From Oscheius tipulae (taxonomy: Eukaryota; Nematoda; Chromadorea; Rhabditida; Rhabditidae): 64,000 bases of DNA. A program made the translations under genes and the position numbers. Positions within the stretch are counted from its first letter, which is position 1; every line of letters begins with the position of its first letter. This document shows positions 1 to 12,900 of the stretch, in pieces. A model generated the notes under the pieces. It had not been told where the DNA came from, searched no databases, and was given only the letters and a program-made list of their open reading frames with translations. The stretch is taken from contig JASJZH010000003.1 in the NCBI GenBank assembly GCA_037178975.1, positions 8,184,001-8,248,000 of the forward strand. The letters run 5' to 3'.

Positions 1-3000
1 ACAATTTTTGATGCGGAGTTGAAACCAGACGACAGTTCACGTTTTAGTCTGTAGAAATTTCGATGATTTTTAGTAAATTCCGTACCTGGCATGTTCTCTG
101 CTGACTTTTGCTACCTCCTCCAAGCTATTTACCAGTTGACTTCTTATAGCGTCTTCAACATCTTTACCATATCCTCCCTCATTAATCACATTTTCGTATG
201 CTTCTAGTGGGAATTCATGTTCACTTAATGACTTTTGATCCGATATAGTGAACAAGAATCGTCTTAGTCGTTCGGGGTAATATGGGATTGCCTCAGAGCT
301 AGTGACTATGAAACGTCGCGATTGATTCTTTCTCAGGAACTCATGCAGAACTTTTGAAGAAAAATTGAAATCTTTGAGACAGAAAACGACGTTCTTCTCA
401 CCACCACTAAAACTGGTATTATAATTTTAACTTTGAAACTTACAACAGAAGTTCAGATCTTTTCAAGAAATCCCCAATATCCAACTGGTTATTCATAGTG
501 TTGAGATTCATCTCGACCGTGATCAGTTCTTTCGTTTCCAGAAAGGCGATGACTCGTTCAAGCTGACTTGAATGCCCGTGAGAAGAATGAAGGAACAGTG
601 TGTATCCAGCGTTATAAACCTGCTCCAAAACAGACTCCCAAGCCAGTGCGGGTGGAAATATAAAGCCTGGGAATATTTCTTGAAAGTCTTTCTGAAAGAC
701 AATCATTGCATTTATCTTAAAATTGTAACCATGTGCTTCTTGACAAGCTCATCTTCAAGGCTCAGGCTGTTCAGAACAAATAACACAATTTGTGGCAAGT
801 TGGCTTCTACCAGTATGGGTGAAAGCACGGCTACACGATCCTTGAACATTTTTCCTACGAAACCCGGCATGTCCTTGATAAGAGCTGACATAGCTATTGT
901 ATCAGAAAGACCGAAAGCGGCTGGCCAAGTGTCGATCTGTAAGTTGTTATCATCGCAGAGTATTCAGATATACCACACGTATGATACAACATTTTTGTAA
1001 CGAAATCTCTCACCATTGAATCAAAACGTAGAACTGGGACATGTCCATCCAGCTCCACTGGTATAAAATTACATTCATAAATGATTTTCTGCGAGGGGTT
1101 ATCCAGTGCTGGTAGCGAATAAGAGGAGAGCTGAACTTACTTATTACAATTTACGGTTATCTTACTTTAGGACATTTATTAGCCTGAAGTATCCAAGAGA
1201 TTTTGTCGTCGTCATCATCAAGAATAAGCCAGCCGGTCTTTCCTTCCAAGAACTCCTCCTCTGAGATTATACTGCTTTCTTCCTTATTTGCTACCCTCTT
1301 TAAGAGTGTGCTCTTTCCAGAAAGACTGTCGCCAAAAACAATGATAGCTTGGTGAGAGGACAGTAACTGTAGCAGCTCTTTCTCTTTCCGATCGATTGAA
1401 GACGCGAGCTTGAGATCTGGGAAAAGGTGCGTAAACTTTGTCCAGTCCTTAAAATTCCTGAGTTTTTAAATTGTTAAAAATAATACCTTGTCGGTAATCT
1501 GTGGGCTGAAACTATTGTACAGAGCAAGACTTGTGGATTCCTTTTCTGTTTTCTCTTGAGTTTTCCACAAAACAATCTCTTTCAAAATACTGTCCAGAGC
1601 TCCTCTTGATAGTTGGCTGATGTTGAAAATTAAAGGTAGCAGATCTACAAACTGCATAATTTTTTGGGCAAGTCTAAAAACAAGTTTTAATGGAAAACGT
1701 GAACGACAGACTGGTTTGTTTCAGAAAAGCCGCAAATTAGAAGTTTTGAAATCAAGTGGTTTTTCAAATTTTCCGAGATGTGTAGCATTTTCCCAGCAGA
1801 AAAAGAAAGAGACATCAGTGAAGCGTTAACCGGAATCTCTCCACCATCTACCAGGACTTTATTGGAACCTGAAAATATAACCTGGAACCTGTATACAGTG
1901 GTACAATAACGTAGCGTAAAATAATTTTATGCGAAAACAAAAACAGCTCAAATAAACCAACCAGCAACAGTATTGTTATAGACGTCATTCATAGCCTCCG
2001 TCCATTTCTTTGCATAACTGGAAATGGTTACTGCTCCCGTCCACAGTCCAGCTTCAATCGGTTGACCATTTGAGACTTCCAAAAGAGGTCTACCCAAAAC
2101 GAATGAAGCTATTTGAGAAATAGATTCACAGTTAGGCATTGAGAGAGGAACATGGAATCTGTTCCATGTCAGTAAAGCTCTGAAATTTGCTGTGGTAAAA
2201 ATTATTTTTCCACAACCCACCTGATAATTTCATCACTACCGACATACCAATATGTTGTGCTAACATCATAATCATGTCTTGTAGCAAGATCAAATACACG
2301 AATGAAAACTTGATCCAAATTCCAGTACATTCGAATTTGGCGTTTCCACCAAATGTCGTCGGTAAAGACTATCTGCTTGTCAAGTAGCAAGTTAATAACT
2401 TTTGTATCTGAACTTTCACTATGCCGAAACGCTGCAATTCCTACAGTGATAGAGAAGAGAGACGGCTACTTGGACCACTTCAGTTCCTTCATTCAACTTT
2501 GTGGTATCGACTATTTTCTGTCGAAGGGTTGTTTCCAGTTTCTGAAGCGAAAACATGAAAATTTAAATAAAACTATACCTGCAAGGAGCTATGGCGCAAT
2601 GCTTCTTCAAGCATGTGAGTAAGAACTATTCTGTAGAAAGTCACAGCCACGTGAACTTCTTCGCCATGGAGATCTTTCATAGAGGCGAGATTGAAGGAAT
2701 GTTTTTCCAATAGGCTCTTAATTTGAAGACGCACTGTGGATCGGATCTCTCGATCTAGTTCAGCTAGCCATTTTTCTACGTGTCTCTAAATATCCTTAGC
2801 CCAATTGATGAACAAACATGCCTTTGCCACGGGAACATTGACAGCCTTAGACAGTTTCATTCGTTTTCCATTTGTGAGCTCCACCTCAGTTATCTAAAAA
2901 ATCTTAACATTCGCTATGAAAAGCCGGTCACTACCTCTCCCCTCTTGTTAAAAATCATAGTTCTGACGTGTGGAAAAAGTTGTCGAATGACTTGGTTAAC

Positions 3001-6000
3001 AGCAGCTGGTTCTCTCGAAATTGAGAGAAGATGAAGCAGTCGACTATCATCAAACAGGTGAAGACGAGGAAAGACCAAACGTTTCTTTCGAAGATACGAG
3101 TGGAAGCCCTTCTCGAGTATACTAAAATCTTCTTGTAGTTCCTTTAGAATTCCGTTTAGCTCCACAATGGTGGATAGTTGATCAAGTATCGGCTTATCCT
3201 CGGCCTAGAAGGTATTTCATAGATTCTATATATACATCCAAAGATACAATTCTTGAGTTGACCTGTTGCCAGAGTAGAGAGATCTTCTTGAAAGTTCTGA
3301 ACTCGGAAGGCATCTGATAAGCTACGTCTTCCGTTGAGAAGACTCCTTCGACTCGTTGCCACAAGTGGTCACACTGAAACATTTGGAAGTGAGATTGATG
3401 TCAGTGTCTAGGTAGGTTTCTCGCCCGTATCATCTCAATGCTACCTTGCAAGGTTTCAGATTACTTATCGGAACAGCCAGTAAATAACTGACCTGTTTAT
3501 GAAGTTCCACAAAAGTATGAAGCTGAAGAAGTGTATCCAGCCAATTCTTCAGCTGTTCCAAAATTATGAAAACGTAGGGAGATGTCATAATCTGCTGGCT
3601 CTTAGCAATGTGAGCAGTCATCTGGGAAGTCAACTCATCGGAGATCAATATTCCTTTCTGAAAGCAAACCTCCATTAGACTTTTAATTAAAACTTACTGA
3701 TCTGACTTCAAAAGTCGCCTGACTCCATTGAGCTCTCATGCTGTTGATGGTAGCCTCCAGCAGCATTTCCTTTTCCGCCTGTGCACTGATTTCTTCAAGC
3801 TTTTGGACTTTGTCAGTGATGTTTCTCTCTAAAAGATCCTTTACTACGGGATTTTCTCTCAGATCCGGTCCTTCTTCCTCGAAAATCTGTAAAATAATAG
3901 TTGTAGGCCAACTGGAGACCAACCTCTTGCCAATGCCGGTCCTTCATTCCTTGATTATGTGCAGTGCTTATAACCGGCAATATCTTTTGCACTTGTTGGA
4001 GAGCTTCAGCGATTTTTGACAAGACAGGCTCAGCCATAGTATGATGCTGCTCTTCGAGGCTCTTGACATCTGCTTCGAGCTTTGTGAACCGCTCATTCAA
4101 GTTCTCTGTGATCTTCAGAACCTCGTCCAAACTGATATCCATAACATGTGATTGGAGAAGAGAGCCTTCATGATTAATTGACCTGAATACTGCATTTTGA
4201 GAGCAGCCATATAAAATGTATAATGGGCGGTGGCACCGGAGGTCTTTTCTTGCGCGCGTCGATGGTACGGGAGCACCACACCATGGGGGTCGATATAGTA
4301 CGGGACAGACGTGCCGGGACTTCACCGAACCAGCAGAACCAAAAACACTTACAAGTATTGTACTTCCGCTAATTCAGCGAAGAACTCCGCTAGATGCAAC
4401 ATGGCAGGTACGTCCATTGCAAATTCAGGAAGGTCGAGAAGCACACGCTGCCCTTCGAGTTCCTAATCCAAATAGATAACTTCAAAACAGAAAATAGTAC
4501 CTGTTCATTGATGTGCAAGATGCTACATCTGACAGTCAGCTGTGACAGCCTCACAGCTATCCTTTGAACCTCGACAGGATTCATCAATCCTCTGTACTTC
4601 CTCAAGGTCTGATTGAGTTCTCGCTCGATCGACTCGGCTTCGAAATAGTTTGTAGATGTTTTGTCAGCCACCTTCCGCGTCACATACTCCTTTTCCAGGT
4701 CAATTTTCTTCCAAACACATTCAGTCAATATGGTCAATTTCGTAGGAAGGCGGCTAAGCTCGTAGTAGTCACGAACGTCGACATCTATAGTAGCAAAATA
4801 ACAGTTTAAACGGATTCAAAAATAACCTGGTAATGTAAACTGTTCCCAGGCAGTAGAGTACACAAGATGGGCTTGGTCAACTCGTTCCTTCAGTTGCTCC
4901 TTCACTGCTTGGAGATCTCCTATACTTTGTAGTTGTTCCATTATGTTAGCATCACATATGCGCTTGGCAAATGTGGCAAAGATTTGATGGCTTCTGAAAC
5001 AGAAAAGTTGTACCTCTTTACGTCAGAAACTTACTCCTTGTTATTTGCAGCTTGCCAATCCAAAATAAGGCTTTCACTTTTCTTTTTGAGAGAACTCATT
5101 CTGGCTAGAAGTTTCTTTTTCAAAGTGCTCAGATCGTAGCAAATTGGAGGACATCTTGCAAAAGATTGTAGAGCCAGCAGCTTCTCGTGGAGCTCGTTCA
5201 GCTTTACGTAGAGCTAAAAATATTATTTTCGAGTAAATTGGTCTGTGCTACCTGCTTCCAATTCTCTAGGTTTTTCACAGTCATTACGAACTCCCTAACT
5301 TCTATCTCTAATTTTTCCATATCGTCGTATGAGCTCGGGAGATCTGCGGGTAGTGTTGATGTCAGGATTTCATTTTCTTTTAAAAACCATCCGGATATGT
5401 TCAACTCTTTTGCGGGAAAATGGCGTGGATAGAGAAGATGATCAACACAAGGTACTGGATAAAAAAGTTTAAAAGATATACAAGAACCTTACCCGTTGCC
5501 AGTTGCTTCAATAAGCTGACGGTATCCCATAAGCTGAAGGTCGGACCATTTTCAGTCACAACAATTTTTATCACACATTTGTCGCCCTAAATTTCTTTTG
5601 TTCCTATCAACAAGCTAGCAAACCTGCTCAAAAATTCTTCTAAACTGATCGAAGTTCCAAAGTAAAACGTCATAGAGAAGTCGACACATGGTGGCCGAGA
5701 CCATTTCGAAGTCCTGTCTAATAACTACTCCTTGGATTTAAAAAAAAGAGAAATGAACCTGCAGGATCCGTCGACTACACGAGGAATCCATGAATCACCT
5801 TCGTCCAGCATGATGCGACCAACAGCCATCGGCCATCTCAAAAAAAAAAAGATCTATAGTGACAGAAGGAAATTACTTGAATTTGATTCTCTGCTTTGCA
5901 TGTTTCATAAATTCTTCCATCTCCCTCTGAAAGTCTTCTACAGCCTGCTCTTTTTGAAAGAAAGTCTCGGCATCGAAGACTGCATAAGAACGATGGTTTA

Positions 6001-6668
6001 GGTGGAAATCCTGGGCTATTCGAGTAGAAATTCGTAGTCTTTCTGCCAGGATTGTTGTGTTTCTCTCGAGGATCCCTTTCCAAGGAGGAGTAGCATCGTA
6101 CTGGGGACTATAAATCTGTTTCAATTATCCATCAATTTGTCTTACTATTGGTCTACTTTCCCAGAGAAATAGTCTTGGATTGATACCTTGGTCCACTCTT
6201 TCCACAGGCTTTCGACTTCGGAGTGAAAGCGATCAAAAGTTTCACGAGAACAGTCAACACGTGAGGAGACATCTAAAACACTTAAATAGTTAGAAATGAA
6301 CGAGAGATACTGTAGATTTGTCCTTTCCAAGCAGGATAAGCGGGTAGACATTCATTTGGGACGTCAATTTCCGACCAGACTGTCTGGACAGAGAACTTTT
6401 TCCTCCTTTCTGTTTGCGGCGAAAGTTCACGTCTAGGCTTTTTGAAAGCTTGCCCTAAGACACCTTCACACGTTTTAATTTTCAAGCTTTTTCCCTTCCG
6501 GTCCATCCATTTGCCCTGTCTGCCATGATTCACTAAACTTATCTTGACTTTTAAGATGATCAACTCACTATTTTTCTCGGTCACGTAAGGATAACATCGA
6601 ATAAGGTCCCGAACAGAAATATTAGCTGCTTTGGGATGAAAATGATGTCCAAACCCGTCGCTGTACAT
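1..6668 (-). CDS. Divergent dynein heavy chain, N-terminal two thirds (continues past left edge)
   Basis: Multi-exon gene on the minus strand. The ATG at 6668 has an in-frame TAA directly upstream. The tail (about 6.6-4.3 kb) leads into linker sequence with family hallmarks: KDRHWQEVG near 3.93 kb, a segment ending RAQWSQATFEVRS near 3.7 kb, and LRKKRLVFPRLHLF followed by ISREPAAV near 3.05 kb. The linker end (RQIRMYWNLDQV, then YWYVGSDEII near 2.24 kb) normally runs straight into the AAA1 P-loop. Here the joined exon reads LTWNRFHVPLSMPNCES with no GxxxxGK[ST]. A good Walker A, GDSLSGKS, is present at 1310-1333 and is best read as AAA2, followed by WLILDDDD as a Walker B-like strand. The tail is short (about 1,300 residues before AAA1 against roughly 1,800 in cytoplasmic dynein 1). 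The C-terminal motor, stalk and microtubule-binding domain are outside the window. Family membership is firm; the isotype is not. It may be one of the divergent nematode chains (dhc-3-like) rather than dhc-1 or che-3. The gene lies 291 bp downstream of the teneurin stop on the same strand. Confidence 0.85.
4291..4305 (-). repeat. Recurring intron motif (dynein intron copy)
   Basis: CCCGTACTATATCGA on the minus strand, in a roughly 180-nt dynein intron (about 4185-4362). See the motif finding. Confidence 0.45.
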
Positions 6669-6959
6669 TTAAGAAGCCGAATGCAGCCAACCGAATGAAT
6701 TTCTTGGGTACTAACGTAGACCGGAAAACGCGTAATTCGTGCAAGCCCATAATTGAAAAAGAAGAATACTTAATACTTTATATAAAATCTGCTCAGAAAA
6801 AATGAGCATTTCAATATGAAAAACAACCGTAATCTGTTAATAGCTATGTGTAACAACAGGGAAGCTGGGATTGATAGAGACTTGAGCTTGAACCGAGTAT
6901 AAACTGAGAAAATTGGACCCGTGAGAATGTGAGTTCCTAATTGAATGTACAAATACACA

Positions 6960-9900
6960 TCAACTTCTTCTATGAACGAATTTCCACTGGTGAACAGTGG
7001 GGAAACGGACGTTGGCCGGATTGGAGAATATGAGATCGTAGCCGGCGATCGAGCCCTTGTTTCGGAGGTCGGATTGTTCGGTTTCACTCCACTGCCGACT
7101 CGTTTCTTCTCCTCTCTCAAGTCGACGTTTTTCTGCCCTCCAAATTGAAGCAAGTTCCCGCCGTTTAAGCTCTTCGGTAAGAGAATGCAGGGTGCGAGGC
7201 TGAAAAATGGATTTACAATTTGAAGAAAAGATATAAGAGTGTAGGAAGTGAAAAAGCAAAACGTACCGTTTCTCCAAAGTGAACCACAATCTTTGCTTTC
7301 CCATTCCTGATCTCGATACGTTCTTTCGAGGCCACAACTGTGAAATGTGCTCTGGATTCCGAGGTGATGGTCAGGATAGGTGTTTTGCGGATGAAGTGAC
7401 GTTCACTTCCAGCGGACCATTGTCGGAACGGGAGCTCAACTGCCGAGGAGAACAAGGACGATAGGAGGTTCTGGTCGTCAGCACTGAGCACAGGGAGCGG
7501 GTGAACAATGGTCTGAAAAGGAGTTTTTGTACTAAAAATGATTGCCTGTCTACCGTATTCACTCCTGGAGCAAGAATGAACAAGCCAGAGAAGCCGAACT
7601 CGTCCGAGTAGAACTCCACAGGCTCCTCTGGCTTGATGAGGCTCTGAGAGGTCTCAAGAAGACTTGAGGGTAAAACAGAAACTGGAGAAGAGAAGAGACG
7701 AAGTTTGGAAGGAAGAGATCCAAATGATGAGGTGGTCAAGAGTGAGGTTCCCGTAGCTGGAAGATGAACAGACGGGAGTATTCTTGGTGATAGTCCGGCG
7801 AGGGAGAACCACGAGGAAACATCTGAAAATTTGTTTCGCTTATGGGAGAAGGTCTGCTTACCCAAAGGAATGTCCGTAGACTCTTCTGTTGTCAAGGAGA
7901 ACAGATCCAAAGAGCTTGGAAGAGCAGAGACAGAGAAACTGTTGACTTCCTTCGCTCCAAATGACATGAACCGTCCGGACAAGTGGTCATAGGGCCGATT
8001 ATCAATGATTGAAATGGAAAAGCCGGATAGATCCAACCCTCGGTATCCGAATGGAGTCCAGAAGGCCGGGTCAGAGTCGTAGACTATGCCTCCGAGAGGA
8101 TTTCTCCTGATCTCTTTGACCACTCCATTGTCTCCCAAAATGAACCGCAGGGACCCGTCCTCCTCGGTCATCATGCTGAAGCGGAACCCGTTGGTGGTCA
8201 TGGCAAAAGGACGACCATCGTTGTCAGGGAAAAAAGCGGAAATCTTTCCATCTGAGGAGACGACATGCGATACAAAGTTAGGATAGGTGGTGTAAGCGTA
8301 GAAAAAGATCTTTTCGTCCTGAACAGTTCCGTCAATTCAGTTTGTTAATAACTTACAAAGTTAGACTTTAGAGTTGCGATTCTTCCCAAGTGGTCGTAAG
8401 TCAGCTTGACTACATTTCCACCATCTCTGGCAGACAGGAGTCTTCCTTGACAGTTGTAGTCAAATGAAACTTGTCCTAAAAATCGATGTTTTGAAAATAA
8501 AAAAGATTTACCAACCTCTCTTGATAATGAATCCATTTCCATCGTGAGAATAGTCCACACTGCCTACTCTCTTGACCACACCTCCAGTGTGATACTCGAT
8601 AACAGAATCACCCATCGCGGTCGCTCTCCCGTCATTGTTGTAAGTGATCACGTATCTCTTGTCTCCAGAACTGGAAGTGACAGTCCTTCCCAGTGCATCG
8701 CGACTTGTTCCTTCTAGCCAGGATCCAGAGGGCGTCTTCCATTCCACGGATATGATTCTTTCAAAAGGATCCCTTCTGATCTCACAGCTAAGACGACTAT
8801 CTCCCATGTGCACTTTGACGGCTCTAGGCTTTCTGTACTCGTCTAGAGTGGTTTCATGGAAAGTCTGAAGCTTTTTGATTCGAAAACAGCAGGGGTTTTT
8901 ACCTTGTGACCCTGAATTCTGACAACAGCTCCTTCCGACAGAATCTGGTAGCCTGAGATCTCATTGATCAGTCCGGATCTTTCGTCGTAAGACAGTTGGA
9001 CGGGTTCGACTGCAGTCGCTCCCAAGATGCTTTGAATGACTGTAGGACGAAGAAAGTCGTCATACTCAACGGCAAGTGAAGAGTCAGTCCATCTGAAAAA
9101 AATAATTATAGAGAAAAGTTTTTCCCAACACACTTGTTCTGCGAGTAATGCGACAGAGACAGTGAGACAGGTAGATGTCCTTGGTAGGTAAAGTTCTGGA
9201 CTAGGAATGGAGATCTGATGGTCGAGGGCCGACGAACATCTTTGTACTCGAAAGTGGTGGAAGAAGAATCGCAGATTGTCTGAAAATATTATGTTTAGAC
9301 ATGACGGTAGAAAGTTATTTCGATTAAAAACGCGTACACACGAACACGCGTCGTTCAGCTCTCTCAGTTCGACCACTCTCCCGGCGACGGGCCGAGATAG
9401 TACGGAACTTTTATGCAGCCTTCAGTTTTGTTTTTTCTACGTTCTTCTTCTCTATCTTACCTCTGCTAGTAGTCCATGCTCATCAAAAATGCTGACTTCT
9501 TGATGAGATTCGTCAGCCGTCGTCCATTCGACCACTTTACCATCACCGTTCTTAGTCAGTCGGAAAGGTTTCTTCGTGAATGGAAACTTTCTAGTCAGAA
9601 CACTGTCTCCATCAATCTGACTACCAGAGAAGGAGTGTACATCCCCAAGAGGGGATGTGACTTCCTTCAAACGACCCTTTACATCGTACTTGAGCGAGTA
9701 CTTGATGGTTCCGGGGAGGATGACCGAGGAGGGAGTACGTTGATCCTTTTGGTAGGTGTAGGAGTGGGAAAAAGCTCCGACCCTCTCAATCAATCGGTTC
9801 TGACGATCATAGGAAGCTTGGACTGTGATGTTTCCCCATTTCAGCGAGTTCCTTCTTCCAAGTGAGTCGAACACGATTGTGAGGTTGGCAACAGAGAATT

Positions 9901-12900
9901 CGCCATCCGATCCCTTCTGCTCTACAGATTTCAGCTCTCCCGAATCGGAGTAGGTGAACAGCAAAAGTTCTTCCTCGTTGTGCCGGGCTCTGATGACGTC
10001 CTTGCCAGTGGTTCGGTCGAAAGCAGTCGTGTAGGCTCCGACTCCATTGATCTGAAAAAGCAGCTTGATACAGTATAGGAAAGTGAATTAGATTTCGCAG
10101 AGAAACATGTTATTTCAGTTAGGAGCACTCAGTTAAATGGGGGTAGTTATGGTTCACTCTACCATACCATGGGTCTGTTTCCTATTTCGGATGGATAGCT
10201 TCCGGCAAACTGAAAGAGAGCTTGCATAAAAGTATAGATCATGTCTAAACGTGACATATGACGTTTGACTACCACGTTATTTTTGTCTTGTTTTAAACCA
10301 ACCTCTGCCACAAGACGATCAGATCCCCTCTTGATGAACGGCCTCCAGTCGAAGCGGTAGGTCAGCTCTCTTCTAGACGGCTGCTGAAATTTTTTTTTTT
10401 GTTGAAACAGACAAGAACTTCCTACCTCCAAAGCTTCAATAGTTGACTTGACCTTCAAAATGGTCGGCACACCACTGACTGGATGGATGTGTTGGTCAAG
10501 AAGTGAAGAAGTACCATTGTAGAAAAGTAGTTGGGCCTCGTCCATGGACAAGAGTCTTTGTCGACCAAGATCCTCGTAGCTAGCCTCCCCATACTTTCTC
10601 GCGTAGATAGAATGAACTTTTCCGTTTCTTTCCACTTCGGTCACAGCTCTGCCACCAATAACTTGTTCTTTTCTAAGCTTGAACTCTTCTCCATCACGGA
10701 TTGCAGCCTCCGCTCGACCCATTAGGTCATATCTGTAACCAACAGTTCTGTTTCCAGAGACACTGGTCAGCAATCCTCCAGCCGAGTAGCCTAGCTTGAC
10801 TGTCTCGTGCCCATCGGGTCTGACACTGTCAACTGTTCCGTCATAAAGACTCATTAAGAGTTGGCTTCGTCGTCCATTTGGAGCCTCGATAGTCGTGTGG
10901 GTTTCATTCGTTCTGATGATTCTGAAGAGGAGATCCCCAGCTCCGTGAATCGAGGACAGTTTTCCAAGACTTGTATCCACGGTGTAGGTGAAGTTGTAAA
11001 GAACCTTGCCGGTAGTCAGAGACTGTGTCCAGGAGTGAAGTCCGTGTCTACTGAAGGCGTAAATCTCATTCTTCTGGGGATCTACAACAGTGTATTGCCT
11101 CGTCGATTGGTCAAATTTGGCAGCAGGACGGACAATCTTCTTGATCTTAGCGTTTCCAGAATCAGCGATAAGAATGTTTCCATGAGCATCGATCGCCACA
11201 GCCGATGGAGAGTTTAGACGAGCGTTTGAAGCAGACGGATTGGGCGTGGAGTCGTCACAGTCACAGGAGGGAACGTCACAGCTACAGACAGAGGCCTTCC
11301 CGACGAAGGACTCAATCTGGCCTGAAAGCGGAGAGTATCGACGAATCTGGTTGACCAGTTTTCCGTCGCTTTCAACGATGTATAGTGAACCGTCATTGGC
11401 AGACACGATATCCTTAGCGGAATGAATGTTTAGCTGAGTTCCATTAGTGCAGGTTGGAAGACTTCCCAGTAGGATACGTGTGGTTCTCTGCTGAGGACTG
11501 ATCTCGTAGACGACGTTCGAGTCCAGAATGTAGAGCGTTCCAGTAGTCTTGTGAATCGTCAAAGCAGTAGGCCATTCCAGGTGAACGTCGTCGAGCGTAG
11601 CTGCGGGAAAGTTACATCTCGGAGGACCATCAGAGCTTGGCTGGCCACTCAGAGATCGAATAAAGCCAGCAGAGTCGACCATTCTCACTCTTCGACCATC
11701 AGCTAGATAGAGATTTCCATCAGCGTCGAAGGTGATTCCCTTGGGCATGTAGAGTTGTGCCTGAGTGGCTGGTCCGCCATCTCCACAGGACGAAGAATGA
11801 CTAGTACAGGCGGTACCATCTCCAACCAAAACCTCGTAGTTCTTAGTGACATCGAGCGGGTCAAAGGACAGGACCTTCCAGACAACTTTTCTCAGAGCCA
11901 TTGAGACGTAAAGAGAACCGTCCATCGGATTGACCGCCAGGAAATACGAGTGGCTCGTGTCAGCCATTGAAAACTGCAGAATCGTCTTGATTCTTCCACT
12001 CGTGTCGATTCTCCTAATCAGCTCGTTGTCGCCAACAAAGACACTTCCGTCAGTTCCGTAGGCCAGAGTCGTGGGTCTCATCAAGGGCAGTTCTTTGGCC
12101 TTACCCTCGCAGTTGGAGCAGTCAATGTCTCGTTTGGTTCCGTTTCCGGCAATGACCTCGATTGTAGGGGTAGAGGTTGACAAGAAACGACGACCTCCAT
12201 CTCCGAGCTCGAGGACGTCTGAAACATTATGTTATGTAGGTAAGCCTTGAAATTTTAAGCGACACCACCCGGCGCCCCTGTACTGTCTCGACACCCCGAA
12301 ATGGGTACCGCCCGAGAGTAAAACCAAGCGGCCGACCTGAATGCTCTGCAAAGTTGCAGCTGTTGATCTTTACTTTTCAAGAAACTCCATGAAAGACTCA
12401 CTGTTAACAACATCCAGATGGTGATGAATGTTCAGAGACCATGCTCCACCTTCCAGGGTTCTCGAACTGGCTCCTTCAGTCAGTATGCTTCTGTCAATCC
12501 AGGCAATCTCGCTATCTCGGTTGCAGTTCTTGTACTCGTAGCCGATTCTGACTGGAACAAATCACGTTCACTCAAGGAACTTATGAAAACTCACAGTTGA
12601 CCTTCACAAGACCATGCTCGCTCTGCTGGAAGACATTATGTTTGTCCCATGACCAGACGTGAGTCAGATTTGGACGTGGGTAGAGCTTTTCGACCTGTCT
12701 TCTTCCAGAAAATTCCACCTGGACATGGATTTGGCGCAAGTTCTCGTCTACTTGGTCGTCTAGAAGTCCTAAAACAATCCAAGACTGGGAGCCGCGGACA
12801 CGAGAAGAGTCGTAGACCAAATGAACAGATGAACCAGGGATTGGGAACCTGCACTATTTGTTATGAGACTTAAAATAGATTACCTCTCGACAGCACTTCT

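Noticed and set aside
1-6668. Assignment to cytoplasmic dynein 2 (che-3) or dynein 1 (dhc-1)
   Set aside because: AAA1 lacks the P-loop and the tail is short; neither fits those conserved motors.
11214-11425. Small open frames antisense to the teneurin NHL region
   Set aside because: They are shadows of a long, domain-bearing coding exon.
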